The notes under the pieces: model-generated
Told to the model about the DNA's origin: nothing
The model's database searches: none
Seen by the model: the letters and a program-made list of their open reading frames with translations, nothing else
Translations under genes and position numbers: made by a program
Part shown: piece after piece, positions 11,901-20,700 of the stretch
How positions within the stretch are numbered: the stretch's first letter is position 1
How the letters are laid out: every line of letters starts with the position of its first letter
Source of the DNA: Streptomyces fildesensis
Lineage (GTDB): Bacteria; Actinomycetota; Actinomycetes; Streptomycetales; Streptomycetaceae
Direction of reading: 5' to 3'
Assembly (NCBI RefSeq): GCF_016107395.1
Contig: NZ_JAAIKO010000059.1
Location: 1 to 38,968 of the forward strand
DNA length: 38,968 bases

Positions 11901-14900
11901 CCCGTGCCGCCACCGCCGGGGCCGCGCTGGAGCTCGGTCCGCGGCTGGCCGCGATGACCCTCGCCGAGCAGGAGGAGTTCCTGCTCGACCTGGTGCGCAG
12001 CAACGTCGCGGCCGTTCTCGGCCACTCCGGCGCCGAGGCCATCGACCCGTCCCGGGCGTTCAAGGACCTCGGGTTCGACTCGCTGACCGGTGTGGAGTTC
12101 CGCAACCGGCTCGGTTCCGCGGCCGGTCTGCGGCTGCCCGCCACCCTCGTCTTCGACTACCCGGCGCCGGACGTGCTGGCCACGTTCCTGCGCACCGAGC
12201 TCGTCGGCGAGCTGGCGGCGAGCGGTGCGGGACCGGTGGCGAGCACGACGGTCTCCGGTGACGAGCCCATCGCGATCGTCGGCATGGGCTGCCGGTTCCC
12301 CGGCGGGGTGCGCTCCCCGGAGGACCTGTGGCAGCTGCTCGCCACCCGCACCGACGCGATGGCCGGGCTGCCCGACGACCGCGGCTGGGACATCGAGTCG
12401 CTCTACGACCCCACGGGCGAACGCCCCGGCACCACGTACACCGACCAGGGCGCGTTCCTGTACGACGCCACCGACTTCGACGCCCCCTTCTTCGGCATCA
12501 GCCCGCGTGAGGCCCTCGCCATGGACCCGCAGCAGCGGCTGCTGCTGGAGACCTCGTGGGAGGCGCTGGAGCGGGCCGGGATCGACCCGGCCACGCTGCG
12601 CGGCAGCTCGACCGGTGTCTTCGCCGGTGTGATCTACCACGACTACGGCACCCGGCTCGGCGAACTGCCCGAGGGCGTCGACGGCTTCCTCGGGACCGGG
12701 ACGTCCGCCGGGGTGCTGTCGGGGCGTGTCTCGTACGTGCTCGGTCTGGAGGGGCCGGCGATCACCGTCGACACGGCCTGCTCCTCGTCCCTGGTCGCCC
12801 TGCACCTGGCGATCCAGGCCCTGCAGCGCGGCGAGTGCACGCTGGCGCTGGCCGGCGGTGTCACCGTCATGGCCACCCCGGACACGTTCGTCGACTTCAG
12901 CCGCCAGCGGGGACTGGCCGCCGACGGCCGCTGCAAGGCGTTCGCGTCCACGGCGGACGGCACCGGCTGGGCCGAGGGCGTCGGCATGATCCTCGTCGAG
13001 CGGCTCTCCGACGCGCAGCGCAACGGGCACGAGATCCTCGCCGTGGTCCGCGCCAGCGCCCTGAACCAGGACGGCGCCAGCAACGGGCTCACCGCACCCA
13101 ACGGCCCCTCCCAGCAGCGGGTCATCCGGCAGGCGCTGGCGAGCGCGGGACTGGCCGCCGCCGACATCGACGCGGTCGAGGCGCACGGCACCGGCACCCG
13201 GCTCGGCGACCCGATCGAGGCGCAGGCGCTCATCGCGACCTACGGCCAGGACCGGCCCGCCGACCAGCCGCTGTGGCTCGGCTCCGTCAAGTCCAACCTC
13301 GGGCACACCCAGGCCGCCGCGGGTATCGCGGGCGTCATCAAGATGGTCACCGCGCTCGGTCACGAGGAACTGCCGGCGACGCTGCACGTCGGCGAGCCCA
13401 GCCCGCACATCGACTGGTCCGCGGGGAACGTGGAGCTGCTCACCGAGGCGCGGCCGTGGCCGCGCGGCGGGTCCGGCGCCCGCCGGGCGGGCGTCTCCGC
13501 CTTCGGGTTCAGCGGCACCAACGCGCACGTCATCCTGGAGGAGGCGCCGGCGGTCGAGCCGGCCGCCGCCATCGAGGAGCCGGACGCCCTCGCGCCGTTC
13601 ACCGCCACCGACACCGCGCCCGTGCCGTGGCTGCTCACCGGCCGCAGCGAGATCGCGCTGCGCGCCCAGGCCCGCAAGCTGCACGCCCACCTGGCGGGCA
13701 CGCCCGAGCTCGGTGCCACCGCGCTCGGCAGCATCGGGCACGCGCTGGCCACCACCCGCACGCCCTTCGAGCACCGCGCGGTGCTCGTGGGCGCGGACGG
13801 TCCGACGCTGATCCAGACCCTCAAGGACATCGCCGACGGCGTTCCCGCCGCCGGGGTCGAGGAGGGCCTCGCGGGCGCCCCCGGCAAGACGGTCTTCGTC
13901 TTCCCCGGCCAGGGCTCGCAGTGGATCGGCATGGCCGCCGAACTCCTGGAGACCTCCCCGGTGTTCAAGGCCCGCCTGGAGGCCTGCGCGGCCGCTGCCG
14001 ACGAGTTCACCGACTGGTCGCTGCTGGACGTGCTGCGCGGTGTCGAGGGCGCCGCGTCCCTGGAGCGCGTCGACGTGGTCCAGCCCGCCCTGTGGGCGGT
14101 CATGGTCTCGCTCGCCGCAGTCTGGGAGTCGCTCGGCATCCGGCCGTCCGCCGTCGTCGGGCACTCGCAGGGCGAGATCGCCGCCGCGTGCGTCGCGGGG
14201 GCGCTCACCCTCCAGGACGCCGCCCGCGTCGTCACCCTGCGCAGCCTCGCGCTCGTCGGTCTCGCCGGCACCGGCGGCATGGTCTCCCTGCCGCTGCCCG
14301 CCGCCGAGGTCGAGGAGCTGCTGACCGCCTGGCCCGGCCAGATCTCGGTGGCCGCGAACAACGGCCCCTCCTCCACCGTCGTCTCCGGCGACCCCGGCGC
14401 GCTCGACGAACTGCTCGCCACCTGCGAGCGGCGCACCATCAGGGCCCGCCGCATCGACGTCGACTACGCCTCGCACTCCTCCCACGTGGAGTCGCTGCGC
14501 GAGGAGCTGGAGGACGTGCTCGCCCCCGTCCGGCCGCAGGTGGGACGTGTCCCGCTGTACTCCACGCTGGAGGACCGGCTGATCGACGGCAGCGAGATGG
14601 ACGCCACGTACTGGCACCGCAACCTGCGACACACCGTCAAGTTCGAGCCGGCCGTACGGGCGCTCGCGCTCACCGGCCACACGGTGTTCGTCGAGTGCAG
14701 CCCGCACCCGGTGCTCACCGTCGGCGTCCAGGACACCGTGGCCGCCGCCGGGGCCGACGACGTCGTCGTCACCGGCACGCTGCGCCGCGACGACGGCGGC
14801 GCCGGCCGCGTCCTGACCTCCCTCGGGCGGCTGGTCGCGCACGGCGGACGCCCCGACTGGTCGGCGGTCTTCGCCGGCCGTACGCTGGAGCGCACCGGCC

Positions 14901-17755
14901 TGCCGACGTACGCCTTCCAGGGCGAGCGCTACTGGCTGGAGGCCGTCTCCGGGGCCGTGGACCCGGCCGGGCTCGGCCAGACGCCCGCAGGACACCCGCT
15001 GCTCGGCGCGGCCGTGGCGCTGCCCGACCGCGACGGCTATCTGCTCACCGGCCGGCTCTCCCTCAAGTCCCAGCCCTGGCTGGGCGATCACGCGGTCGGC
15101 GGGGTGGTCTTCGTCCCCGGGACGGCGCTGCTGGAGCTCGCCGTACGGGCCGGTGACGAGGCCGACTGCGGCACGCTGGCGGAACTGACCCTGGAGGCGC
15201 CGCTCGTCCTGCCGGAGCGCGGCGAGACGCAGCTGCGGGTCCTGGTCGACGAGCCCGCCGCCGACGGGCACCGCCCGGTCGCGGTTTTCTCCCGGCCCGA
15301 GGACAGCGACGAGGACACCCCGTGGACCCGGCACGCGAGCGGACTGCTGACCGCGGACACCCCGGCCCCGGGACCCGACCTCACCCAGTGGCCGCCGGCC
15401 GGCGCCGAGGCGCTGACGACGGAGAGCCTGTACGCGGACCTGGGCGCCGTCGGCCTGGACTACGGGCCGGTCTTCCGCGGACTGCGGGCGGCCTGGCGGC
15501 GCGACGGCGAACTCTTCGCCGAGGTCGAGCTGCCCACCGAGGCGGTCTCCGCGGCCGCCGACTACGCCCTGCACCCGGCGCTGCTGGACGCCGCCCTGCA
15601 CGCCATCGCGCTCGGCGGATTCTTGGACAGCGATGAAGGGGAGGGGCCCTGGCTGCCGTTCGCCTGGTCGGGTGTCGCGCTGCACAGCGTCGGCGCCTCC
15701 GCCCTCCGGGTCCGGATCGCGGCGGCGCCCGGCAGCGGCGCCGTCACCCTGAACGTCGCCGACGCCACCGGCGCACCGGTCGCCGCCGTCGACTCCCTGC
15801 TGCTGCGCCGCCTCCCCCTGGAGGCGCTCGCCCAGCTCAGCTCGGCCGGCTCCGACCCGCACCGCGACTCGCTGTTCCGCGTCGAGTGGACCGCCGTCAC
15901 GGCCCCGGGCGACCAGCCGCCGGCGCCCACGGACTGGGCGGTGTTCGGCGACGACCCGCTCTTCCCCGGCCTGCCGGAGATCTTCAGCACCGATGAGCTG
16001 GACGGTTCCATCGGTACCGTCCTGACGCCCGTGCACTGGCAGAGCGGCACCGAGGACACCGTCATGCAGGCGCTCGGCGATCTGCAGGTGTGGCTCGCCG
16101 ACCCGCGCACCGACGGCACCACGCTGGTCGTCGTCACCCGTGGCGCGGTCGCCGCCGAGGCCGGCGAGGACATCGCCGACCTCGCGCAGTCCGCCGTCCA
16201 CGGCCTGGTCCGCTCCGCGCAGTCCGAGAGCCCCGGCCGGATCGTCCTCGCGGACATCGGTACCGGCATCCCCTCGCGGACGCTGCTCGCGGCGGCGCTG
16301 GCCACCGGTGAGCCGGAGTTCGCGCTGCGCGACGGGAAGATCCTCGCCCCGCGGCTGGTCCGGGCCGAGGCCCGGGCCGACGCCCTGGCGCCGTGGCAGT
16401 CCGACGGCACCGTCCTGATCACCGGCGGTACCGGCGGTCTGGGCGCGCTCGTCGCCCGGCACCTGGTCGGCGAGCACGGCGTACGGCACCTGCTGCTCAC
16501 CAGCAGGCGGGGCCTGGGCGCTCCGGGAGCGTCCGAACTCGTGGCCGAACTCTCCGAAGCGGGCGCCACCGTCACCGTCGCCGCCTGCGACGTCGCCGAC
16601 CGCGACGCGGTCGCCGCGCTCCTCGCGTCCGTTCCGGAGGCGCGGCCGCTGCGCGGGGTGGTCCACGCGGCCGGTGTGCTCGACGACGCGACACTCGGCA
16701 AGCTCACCCCCGAGAAGCTGTTCGCGGTCCTCGCCCCCAAGGCCGAGGCGGCCCGCCACCTGCACGAGCTGACGGTCGCGGCCGGGACGGAACTGGACGC
16801 GTTCGTCCTGTTCTCCTCCTCCGCCGGGGTCTTCGGCAACGCGGGCCAGGCCAACTACGCGGCGGCCAACGCCTACCTCGACGCCCTCGCCGCCCACCGC
16901 AGGGCCGCGGCGCTGCCCGCCGTGTCCCTCGCCTGGGGCCTGTGGGCCGAGCCGAGCGGTATGACCGGACACCTGGCGAGCACGGACCTGGCGCGGCTGG
17001 CCCGCTCCGGCATCCGGCCGCTCAGCCCCGAGCAGGGCCTGGCCCTGTTCGACGCCGGAGTCGGCGGGACGGAGCCCGCTCTCGTCCCGATCGGCCTCAG
17101 CACCGCGGGCCTGCGGTCGCAGGCCGGCGACAGCCCGGTGGCGCCGCTGATGCGCTCCCTGGTCCGCGGCCCGTCCCGGCGCACCGCGCAGGGCGCGTCG
17201 GCGGCGGAGGACGGCGCCCAGGGCGACGCGCTGCGCAAGCGGCTCGCCGCACTGCCCACCGACGAGTGGGAGACCGTGCTGCTCGACCTGGTGCAGTCCT
17301 ACGCGGCGGCGGTGCTCGGCTTCGCCGGCACCTCGGCGGTCGGCGCCACCCGCTCCTTCAAGGAGCTGGGCTTCGACTCGCTGACCGCCGTGGAATTCCG
17401 CAACCGGCTCGGCGCCGCCACCGGTGTCCGGCTGCCCGCCACCGCCGTCTTCGACCACCCGACCCCGCTGGCGCTCGCCCGGCTGCTCTACGGCGAGTTC
17501 GCCCCCGAGCAGACCGACCCGGCCGACGCCGTACTCGCCGAACTCGACCGCCTCGACGGCTATCTGCCGGAGGTGTCCCTCGACGACAGTGTCCACGCCG
17601 CCGTCACCGCCCGCCTGGAGGAACTGCTCTCCCGGTTCAGGAACCTGCGCGCCGGCGCGGGCGGCGACACCGGCGAGAACGTCAACGAACGACTGCAGGA
17701 CGCCACGACCGACGAGGTCCTGGCCTTCATCACGGACGAACTCGGCATCGCCTGA
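5918..17755 (+). CDS. Bimodular type I polyketide synthase (gene 2)
   Basis: This 3945-residue protein carries two full modules: KS-AT-DH-ER-KR-ACP and KS-AT-DH-KR-ACP. The N-terminus (about residues 10-42) is a coiled coil (NERIVEALRASLKETERLRE), the usual N-terminal docking helix of actinomycete PKSs. The C-terminus (17510-17752) is a helical docking domain ending TDEVLAFITDELGIA. I took the ATG that overlaps the gene 1 stop, with a GAAGGG about 12 bases upstream. An in-frame ATG at 5927 and a GTG at 5942 preceded by GGTGAGG are credible alternatives and would remove only 3 or 8 residues ahead of the docking helix. Gene 3 follows after 30 bp. It is the only gene in the window with an enoylreductase and the only one with a methylmalonyl-type AT, so it sets the saturated unit and the single methyl branch. 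Confidence 0.97.
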   Translation: MTRMGEVQVSATSASNERIVEALRASLKETERLREQNRQLSGAGHEPIAIVGMACRYPGGVTSPEELWALLAAGGDGVSSFPLDRGWDVEGIYDPDPDAVGKTYSRHGGFLDRAADFDPGFFGISPREAVAMDPQHRLLLESSWEAFERAGIDPASVRGSATGVFAGVMYGDYSDVLEHAADDVEGFLGVGGSLASGRVSYAFGLEGPAVTVDTACSSSLVTVHLAAQALRTGECSLALAGGVTVMATPDTFVDFSRQRGLAPDGRCKPFAEAADGTGWGEGVGMLLLEKLSDAKRNGHRVLALVRGSAVNQDGASNGLTAPNGPSQQRVIRQALAGARLSADQVDAVEAHGTGTKLGDPIEAQALLATYGQDRPEGRPLWLGSVKSNLGHTQAAAGVAGIIKMVLAMRHEELPRTLGVDAPSSHVDWSAGDVELLTEAQPWPAGERTRRAGISSFGISGTNAHVIVEEAPAEALAAEGAAVDLPVVPWVLSGKTPDAVQAQAARLRDHLLADAEHGFDPAAVGYSLATTRAVFSHRAGVVAADRDGLIAGLTALAEGGNAPGLVQGSAHGGRTAFLFTGQGSQRAGMGRQLYATFPVFAEALDAVCAALDAHLELPLKDVLFAEADGRLNETGFTQPALFALEVALFRLLESFGVRPQVLAGHSIGELAAAHVAGVWSLEDAALLVAARGRLMQQLPAGGAMAAIQATEAEVLPQLTDRVGIAAVNGPTSIVVSGDEDAVAAVIAHFDATGRKTKRLTVSHAFHSLHVEPMLEEFGTIAAGLTYTAPSIPIVSTLTGQAATTEELTDPAYWVRHVREAVRFADAVTTLQDQGVTKFLELGPDAVLTAMATESATDTTTLIPALRRDHNEAQLLTEALVRLHAHGGTVSWPAFFGAGHTPVDLPTYAFEHRQYWPRTVASTGDATGLGLRSGGHPFLSGAITLPDTDSVLFTGRLSLNTHPWLADHAVSGTVIVPGAALVEIAVRAGDEVGCGTVEELTLQAPLVLGEQGAVQLRVQAGEADAGGLRPVTVFSRPEDAPDDAPWTCHADGLLTASVLAPDPEFDFAQWPPAGASAIDTGHLYDDLAASGLEYGPLFQGLRAAWRHGDDVFAEVSLPEDAGADTEAFGLHPALLDATLHAISLGDFVEDGSAPQLPFAWSDVALYAAGASVLRIRVSPAASGSGVAIQLADAAGAPVASVGSLVLRALAVDQLTATAGGSAHHESLFRIDWTPLQVADEASPGGSWTLIGADTFGLADALTAAGETLTEATAEAELTLAQFTTAGSASISTTVHRALALLQEWLDADQLPGARLVLVTSGALAAAPGDAVADPGAAAVWGLARSAQSEYPDRIVLVDLDGTPASAAALVPAIAAAIAADEPQLALRGGQAHTARLLRSSPADTLTTPPAHPDTAPWRLDFTASGTLDSIYVADFPEAAEPLAEGQIRVAIRAAGLNFRDVMNVLGMYPGDAGRLGLEAAGVVVETGPGVSGFAPGDRVMGLFSGAFGPLAVVDHRLVAPMPIGWTFAEAAAAPVVYLTAYYALNDLAGLKSGERILIHAAAGGVGIAAVQLARHLGAEVYGTAGTGKWGTLRGLGLTDDRIASSRTLDFEPSFLGATGGRGMDVVLDSLAREFVDASLRLLPRGGRFVEMGKTDIRDADTVAADHPGVAYQAFDVMDAGPERIQEMYAALLELFNSGALLPLPVTAWDVRQAPEAFRHIGQARHTGKLVLTVPAPLAPEGTVLITGATGALGGLLARHLVTEYGVRHLLLTSRRGLKAPGATELSAELQELGASVTFAACDAADREALAATLAAIPAAHPLTAVLHAAGLLDDGILASLTPERVDRVFGPKADAARHLHELTRGLDLAAFVLFSSAAGTFGNPGQGNYAAANAYLDALAAHRRGAGLPALSLGWGAWASEGGGMADVLEAADRERLARSGAAALSSAEGLALYDTAVGLAAHALVPMHLELPATAAPDEVPPLLRALVRAPARRTARAATAGAALELGPRLAAMTLAEQEEFLLDLVRSNVAAVLGHSGAEAIDPSRAFKDLGFDSLTGVEFRNRLGSAAGLRLPATLVFDYPAPDVLATFLRTELVGELAASGAGPVASTTVSGDEPIAIVGMGCRFPGGVRSPEDLWQLLATRTDAMAGLPDDRGWDIESLYDPTGERPGTTYTDQGAFLYDATDFDAPFFGISPREALAMDPQQRLLLETSWEALERAGIDPATLRGSSTGVFAGVIYHDYGTRLGELPEGVDGFLGTGTSAGVLSGRVSYVLGLEGPAITVDTACSSSLVALHLAIQALQRGECTLALAGGVTVMATPDTFVDFSRQRGLAADGRCKAFASTADGTGWAEGVGMILVERLSDAQRNGHEILAVVRASALNQDGASNGLTAPNGPSQQRVIRQALASAGLAAADIDAVEAHGTGTRLGDPIEAQALIATYGQDRPADQPLWLGSVKSNLGHTQAAAGIAGVIKMVTALGHEELPATLHVGEPSPHIDWSAGNVELLTEARPWPRGGSGARRAGVSAFGFSGTNAHVILEEAPAVEPAAAIEEPDALAPFTATDTAPVPWLLTGRSEIALRAQARKLHAHLAGTPELGATALGSIGHALATTRTPFEHRAVLVGADGPTLIQTLKDIADGVPAAGVEEGLAGAPGKTVFVFPGQGSQWIGMAAELLETSPVFKARLEACAAAADEFTDWSLLDVLRGVEGAASLERVDVVQPALWAVMVSLAAVWESLGIRPSAVVGHSQGEIAAACVAGALTLQDAARVVTLRSLALVGLAGTGGMVSLPLPAAEVEELLTAWPGQISVAANNGPSSTVVSGDPGALDELLATCERRTIRARRIDVDYASHSSHVESLREELEDVLAPVRPQVGRVPLYSTLEDRLIDGSEMDATYWHRNLRHTVKFEPAVRALALTGHTVFVECSPHPVLTVGVQDTVAAAGADDVVVTGTLRRDDGGAGRVLTSLGRLVAHGGRPDWSAVFAGRTLERTGLPTYAFQGERYWLEAVSGAVDPAGLGQTPAGHPLLGAAVALPDRDGYLLTGRLSLKSQPWLGDHAVGGVVFVPGTALLELAVRAGDEADCGTLAELTLEAPLVLPERGETQLRVLVDEPAADGHRPVAVFSRPEDSDEDTPWTRHASGLLTADTPAPGPDLTQWPPAGAEALTTESLYADLGAVGLDYGPVFRGLRAAWRRDGELFAEVELPTEAVSAAADYALHPALLDAALHAIALGGFLDSDEGEGPWLPFAWSGVALHSVGASALRVRIAAAPGSGAVTLNVADATGAPVAAVDSLLLRRLPLEALAQLSSAGSDPHRDSLFRVEWTAVTAPGDQPPAPTDWAVFGDDPLFPGLPEIFSTDELDGSIGTVLTPVHWQSGTEDTVMQALGDLQVWLADPRTDGTTLVVVTRGAVAAEAGEDIADLAQSAVHGLVRSAQSESPGRIVLADIGTGIPSRTLLAAALATGEPEFALRDGKILAPRLVRAEARADALAPWQSDGTVLITGGTGGLGALVARHLVGEHGVRHLLLTSRRGLGAPGASELVAELSEAGATVTVAACDVADRDAVAALLASVPEARPLRGVVHAAGVLDDATLGKLTPEKLFAVLAPKAEAARHLHELTVAAGTELDAFVLFSSSAGVFGNAGQANYAAANAYLDALAAHRRAAALPAVSLAWGLWAEPSGMTGHLASTDLARLARSGIRPLSPEQGLALFDAGVGGTEPALVPIGLSTAGLRSQAGDSPVAPLMRSLVRGPSRRTAQGASAAEDGAQGDALRKRLAALPTDEWETVLLDLVQSYAAAVLGFAGTSAVGATRSFKELGFDSLTAVEFRNRLGAATGVRLPATAVFDHPTPLALARLLYGEFAPEQTDPADAVLAELDRLDGYLPEVSLDDSVHAAVTARLEELLSRFRNLRAGAGGDTGENVNERLQDATTDEVLAFITDELGIA
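6051..12195 (+). other. Fully reducing PKS module KS-AT(malonyl)-DH-ER-KR-ACP
   Basis: KS Cys is at 6563-6565 (residue 216, DTACSSSL). AT Ser is at 7910 (residue 665, GHSIG) with HAFH, so malonyl-type. DH His is at 8813 (residue 966) in HAVSGTVIVP, with Asp kept in HPALLDATLH. ER (about 10170-11110, residues 1418-1731) shows LNFRDVMNVLGMYPGD and the NADPH motif AAAGGVGIAAVQLA. KR (from 11132, residue 1739) has ITGATGALGG and LDD, B-type, with intact YAAAN. ACP Ser is at 12080 (residue 2055, GFDSLT). The complete reductive loop predicts a CH2-CH2 unit (C8-C9). The KS end and much of the AT are almost identical to the - strand PKS (see repeat entries). Confidence 0.95.
8261..8442 (+). repeat. 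182-bp identical tract in AT of gene 2, copy 1
   Basis: This stretch of the first gene 2 AT (from GLTYTAPSIPIVS to FLELG) is base-for-base identical to the reverse complement of 35938-36119. Mismatches bound it at 8260 and 8443. The surrounding AT and KS-AT linker are also nearly identical. Confidence 0.93.
12260..17485 (+). other. PKS module KS-AT(methylmalonyl)-DH-KR-ACP
   Basis: KS Cys is at 12779 (residue 2288). The AT (about 13889-14945) differs from all others here. It has GHSQG with Ser at 14165 (residue 2750) and YASH at 14465-14476, the classical methylmalonyl-CoA signature. DH His is at 15089 (residue 3058) in HAVGGVVFVP, with HPALLDAALH. KR begins near 16406 (residue 3497) with ITGGTGGLG, LDD (B-type) and a complete active site (YAAAN). 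ACP Ser is at 17378 (residue 3821). The module should add the methyl-branched C6 and form the C6=C7 trisubstituted alkene. Confidence 0.95.
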
Positions 17756-17774
17756 CGGCGCCCTGCACACCTTT

Positions 17775-17780
17775 GAGGAG
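17775..17780 (+). promoter_or_regulatory. Ribosome binding site of PKS gene 3
   Basis: GAGGAG lies five bases before the ATG at 17786, a near-ideal Shine-Dalgarno for a streptomycete. It fixes the start of gene 3. The 30-bp gap after gene 2 leaves little room for a separate promoter. Confidence 0.8.
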
Positions 17781-17785
17781 AACTG

Positions 17786-20700
17786 ATGGCGGACGAGAAG
17801 CAGCTGGTCGACACACTCAAGCGGGTCGCCGCTGACCTGCACGACGCCCGTCGGCGGCTGCGGGAGGCGGAGGACAAGGACCGCGAGCCGATCGCGATCA
17901 TCGGTATGGCCTGCCGCTTCCCGGGCGGCGTCACCTCGCCCGAGGAGCTGTGGGAGCTGCTCGCGGCCGGCGAGGACGGTCTGACGCCGTTCCCCACCGA
18001 CCGCGGCTGGAACCTCACCCAGTTCCAGGACAGCGAACGGGAGAAGGGCGGCGCGGCGGGCGACGGCGCGCCCGAGGGCGGCTTCCTCGCCGACGCCGCC
18101 GAGTTCGACGCCGAGTTCTTCGGGATCAGCCCCCGCGAGGCCCTCGCGATGGACCCGCAGCAGCGGGTGCTGCTGGAGACGTCGTGGGAGGCGCTGGAAC
18201 GCGCGGGGATCGACCCGGTGGCACTGTCCGGCACCCGCACGGCGGTCTTCACCGGTGTCAGCAGCTCCGACTACCTGCGCGGGCTGCAGAAGATGCCCGC
18301 CGAGGTCGCCGGCCACATGATGACCGGTGTCGCGGGCAGCGTCCTGTCCGGCCGGGTCTCGTACGCGCTGGGCCTGGAGGGCCCGGCCGTCACCATCGAC
18401 ACCGCCTGCTCGTCCGCCCTGGTCGCCCTGCACCTCGCGGGCCAGGCGCTGCGGGCGGGGGAGTGCACGCTGGCACTGGCCGGCGGGGTGACGGTGATGG
18501 GCTCCGCCGGAACGTTCCTGGAGTTCAGCCGGGCGGACGGGCTGGCCGGCGACGGCCGCTGCAAGCCGTTCGCGGAGGCCGCCGACGGCACCGGCCTGTC
18601 GGAGGGCGTCGGCGTCCTGCTGCTGGAGAAGCTCAGCGACGCCCGGCGCAACGGGCACCGCGTGCTGGCCGTGGTCCGCGGCAGCGCCGTCAACCAGGAC
18701 GGCGCCAGCAACGGGCTCACCGCGCCCAACGGGCCGTCCCAGCAGCGCGTCATCCGGCAGGCGCTGGCGAGCGCCCGGCTGTCCGCCGACCAGGTCGACG
18801 CGGTCGAGGCGCACGGCACCGGCACCAAGCTGGGCGATCCCATCGAGGCGCAGGCGCTCATCGCCGCCTACGGCCAGGAGCGCCCGCAGGACCAGCCGCT
18901 GTGGCTGGGCTCGATCAAGTCCAACCTCGGGCACACCCAGGGCGCGGCGGGTGTCGCCGGGATCATCAAGATGGTGCTCGCCCTGCACCACGAGGAGCTG
19001 CCGCGCACCCTGCACGTGGACGCGCCCAGCTCGCACGTCGACTGGTCGGCAGGCACCGTCGAGCTACTGACCGAGGCCCGGCCGTGGCCGGCGGGGGAGC
19101 GGACCCGCCGTGCGGGTGTCTCGTCCTTCGGCATCAGCGGCACGAACGCCCACGTCATCGTGGAGGAGACCCCGGCCGAGGAGACGGCGGAGGAGCCCGC
19201 CGTCGCCGAACTGCCGGTGGTGCCGTGGCTGCTGTCCGCCCGGACCTCGGAGGCGCTGACCGCCCAGGCCGGGCGGTTGCACGCGTACCTGCGGGACGGC
19301 TCCGTGGCCGCCGACCCGTCCACGGTCGGCTCGGCCCTCGCCACGACGCGCTCCGCCTTCCCGTACCGGGCGGGCGTGGTGGCCGGTGGCCGGGAGGAAC
19401 TGCTCACCGCGCTCGCGGCCCTTGCCGACGGCGGGAGCGCGCCGGGCGTCCTGCGCGACGGCCCCGGATCCGGCCGGCTCGGCTTCCTGTTCACCGGCCA
19501 GGGCAGCCAGCGGGCCGGCATGGGGCGGGAGCTCTACGCCGCGTTCCCGGTGTTCGCGGCGGCGCTCGACGAGGTGGCGGCGGCGTTCGACGCGCACCTG
19601 GACCGTCCGCTCAAGGACGTGCTGTTCGGGGACGACGGATCGCTGGACGCTACCGGCTACACCCAGCCCGCGCTGTTCGCCCTGGAGGTGGCGCTGTTCC
19701 GGCAGGTCGCCGCGTGGGGCATCAAGCCGCAGGTGCTGGCCGGTCACTCCATCGGTGAGCTGGCCGCAGCGCATGTGGCGGGGGTCTGGTCCCTGGAGGA
19801 CGCGGCGCTGCTGGTCGCGGCTCGCGGCCGGCTGATGCAGCAACTGCCGTCCGGCGGTGCGATGGCGGCGATCCAGGCCACCGAGGCCGAGGTCCTGCCG
19901 CGCCTTACCGACCGGGTCGGGATCGCGGCCGTCAACGGGCCCACCTCCATCGTCGTCTCGGGCGACGAGGACGCGGTCCGGCAGGTCGTCACGTACTTCG
20001 ACGAGCAGGGCCGCAAGACCAAGCGCCTCACCGTCAGCCACGCCTTCCACTCCGTCCACATGGAGCCGATGCTCGAGGAGTTCCGCGCCGTCGCGGCCGG
20101 GCTCACGTACCACGCGCCCTCGATCCCGATCGTGTCGACGCTCACCGGGCAGACCGCCACCACCGAAGAACTGACCGACCCCGCCTACTGGGTCCGGCAC
20201 GTCCGTGAGGCCGTGCGCTTCGCCGACGCCGTGACGGCGCTGGAGGAGCGGGGCGTCAGCGCGTTCCTGGAACTGGGGCCCGACGCCGTGCTGAGCGCGA
20301 TGGGCGCCGAGAGCGTGACAGACCCCGTTGCGTCGGTCCTGGTCCCCGCGCTGCGCCGGGACCGCGACGAGGCACAGACCCTGGTGGAGGCCGTCACCCG
20401 CCTGTACCTGCGCGGTATCGGCGTCGACTGGCGGGCGTTCTTCGCGGGCCGCGCCGCCGCCGGACTCGTGGACCTGCCGACGTACGCCTTCCAGCACCGC
20501 GGCTACTGGTTCACGTCCAACGCCCTGCCCAGTGGCGACGCCGCCGACTTCGGCCAGGACACGGCGGGACATCCGCTGCTCGGCGCGGCCGTGAGCATCC
20601 CCGAGTCGGACGGGCTGCTGTTCACCGGGCGGCTGTCCTTGGCCACCCACCCGTGGCTGGCCGACCACGCCGTCAACGGCACCGTGATCGTCCCCGGCAC

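Noticed and set aside
5636..19036. Very long open frame on the - strand opposite PKS genes 1-3
   Set aside because: It is antisense to clearly conserved PKS modules and its translation is Arg/Gly/Gln-rich without recognisable domains. Such shadows are expected in DNA with extreme third-position GC.
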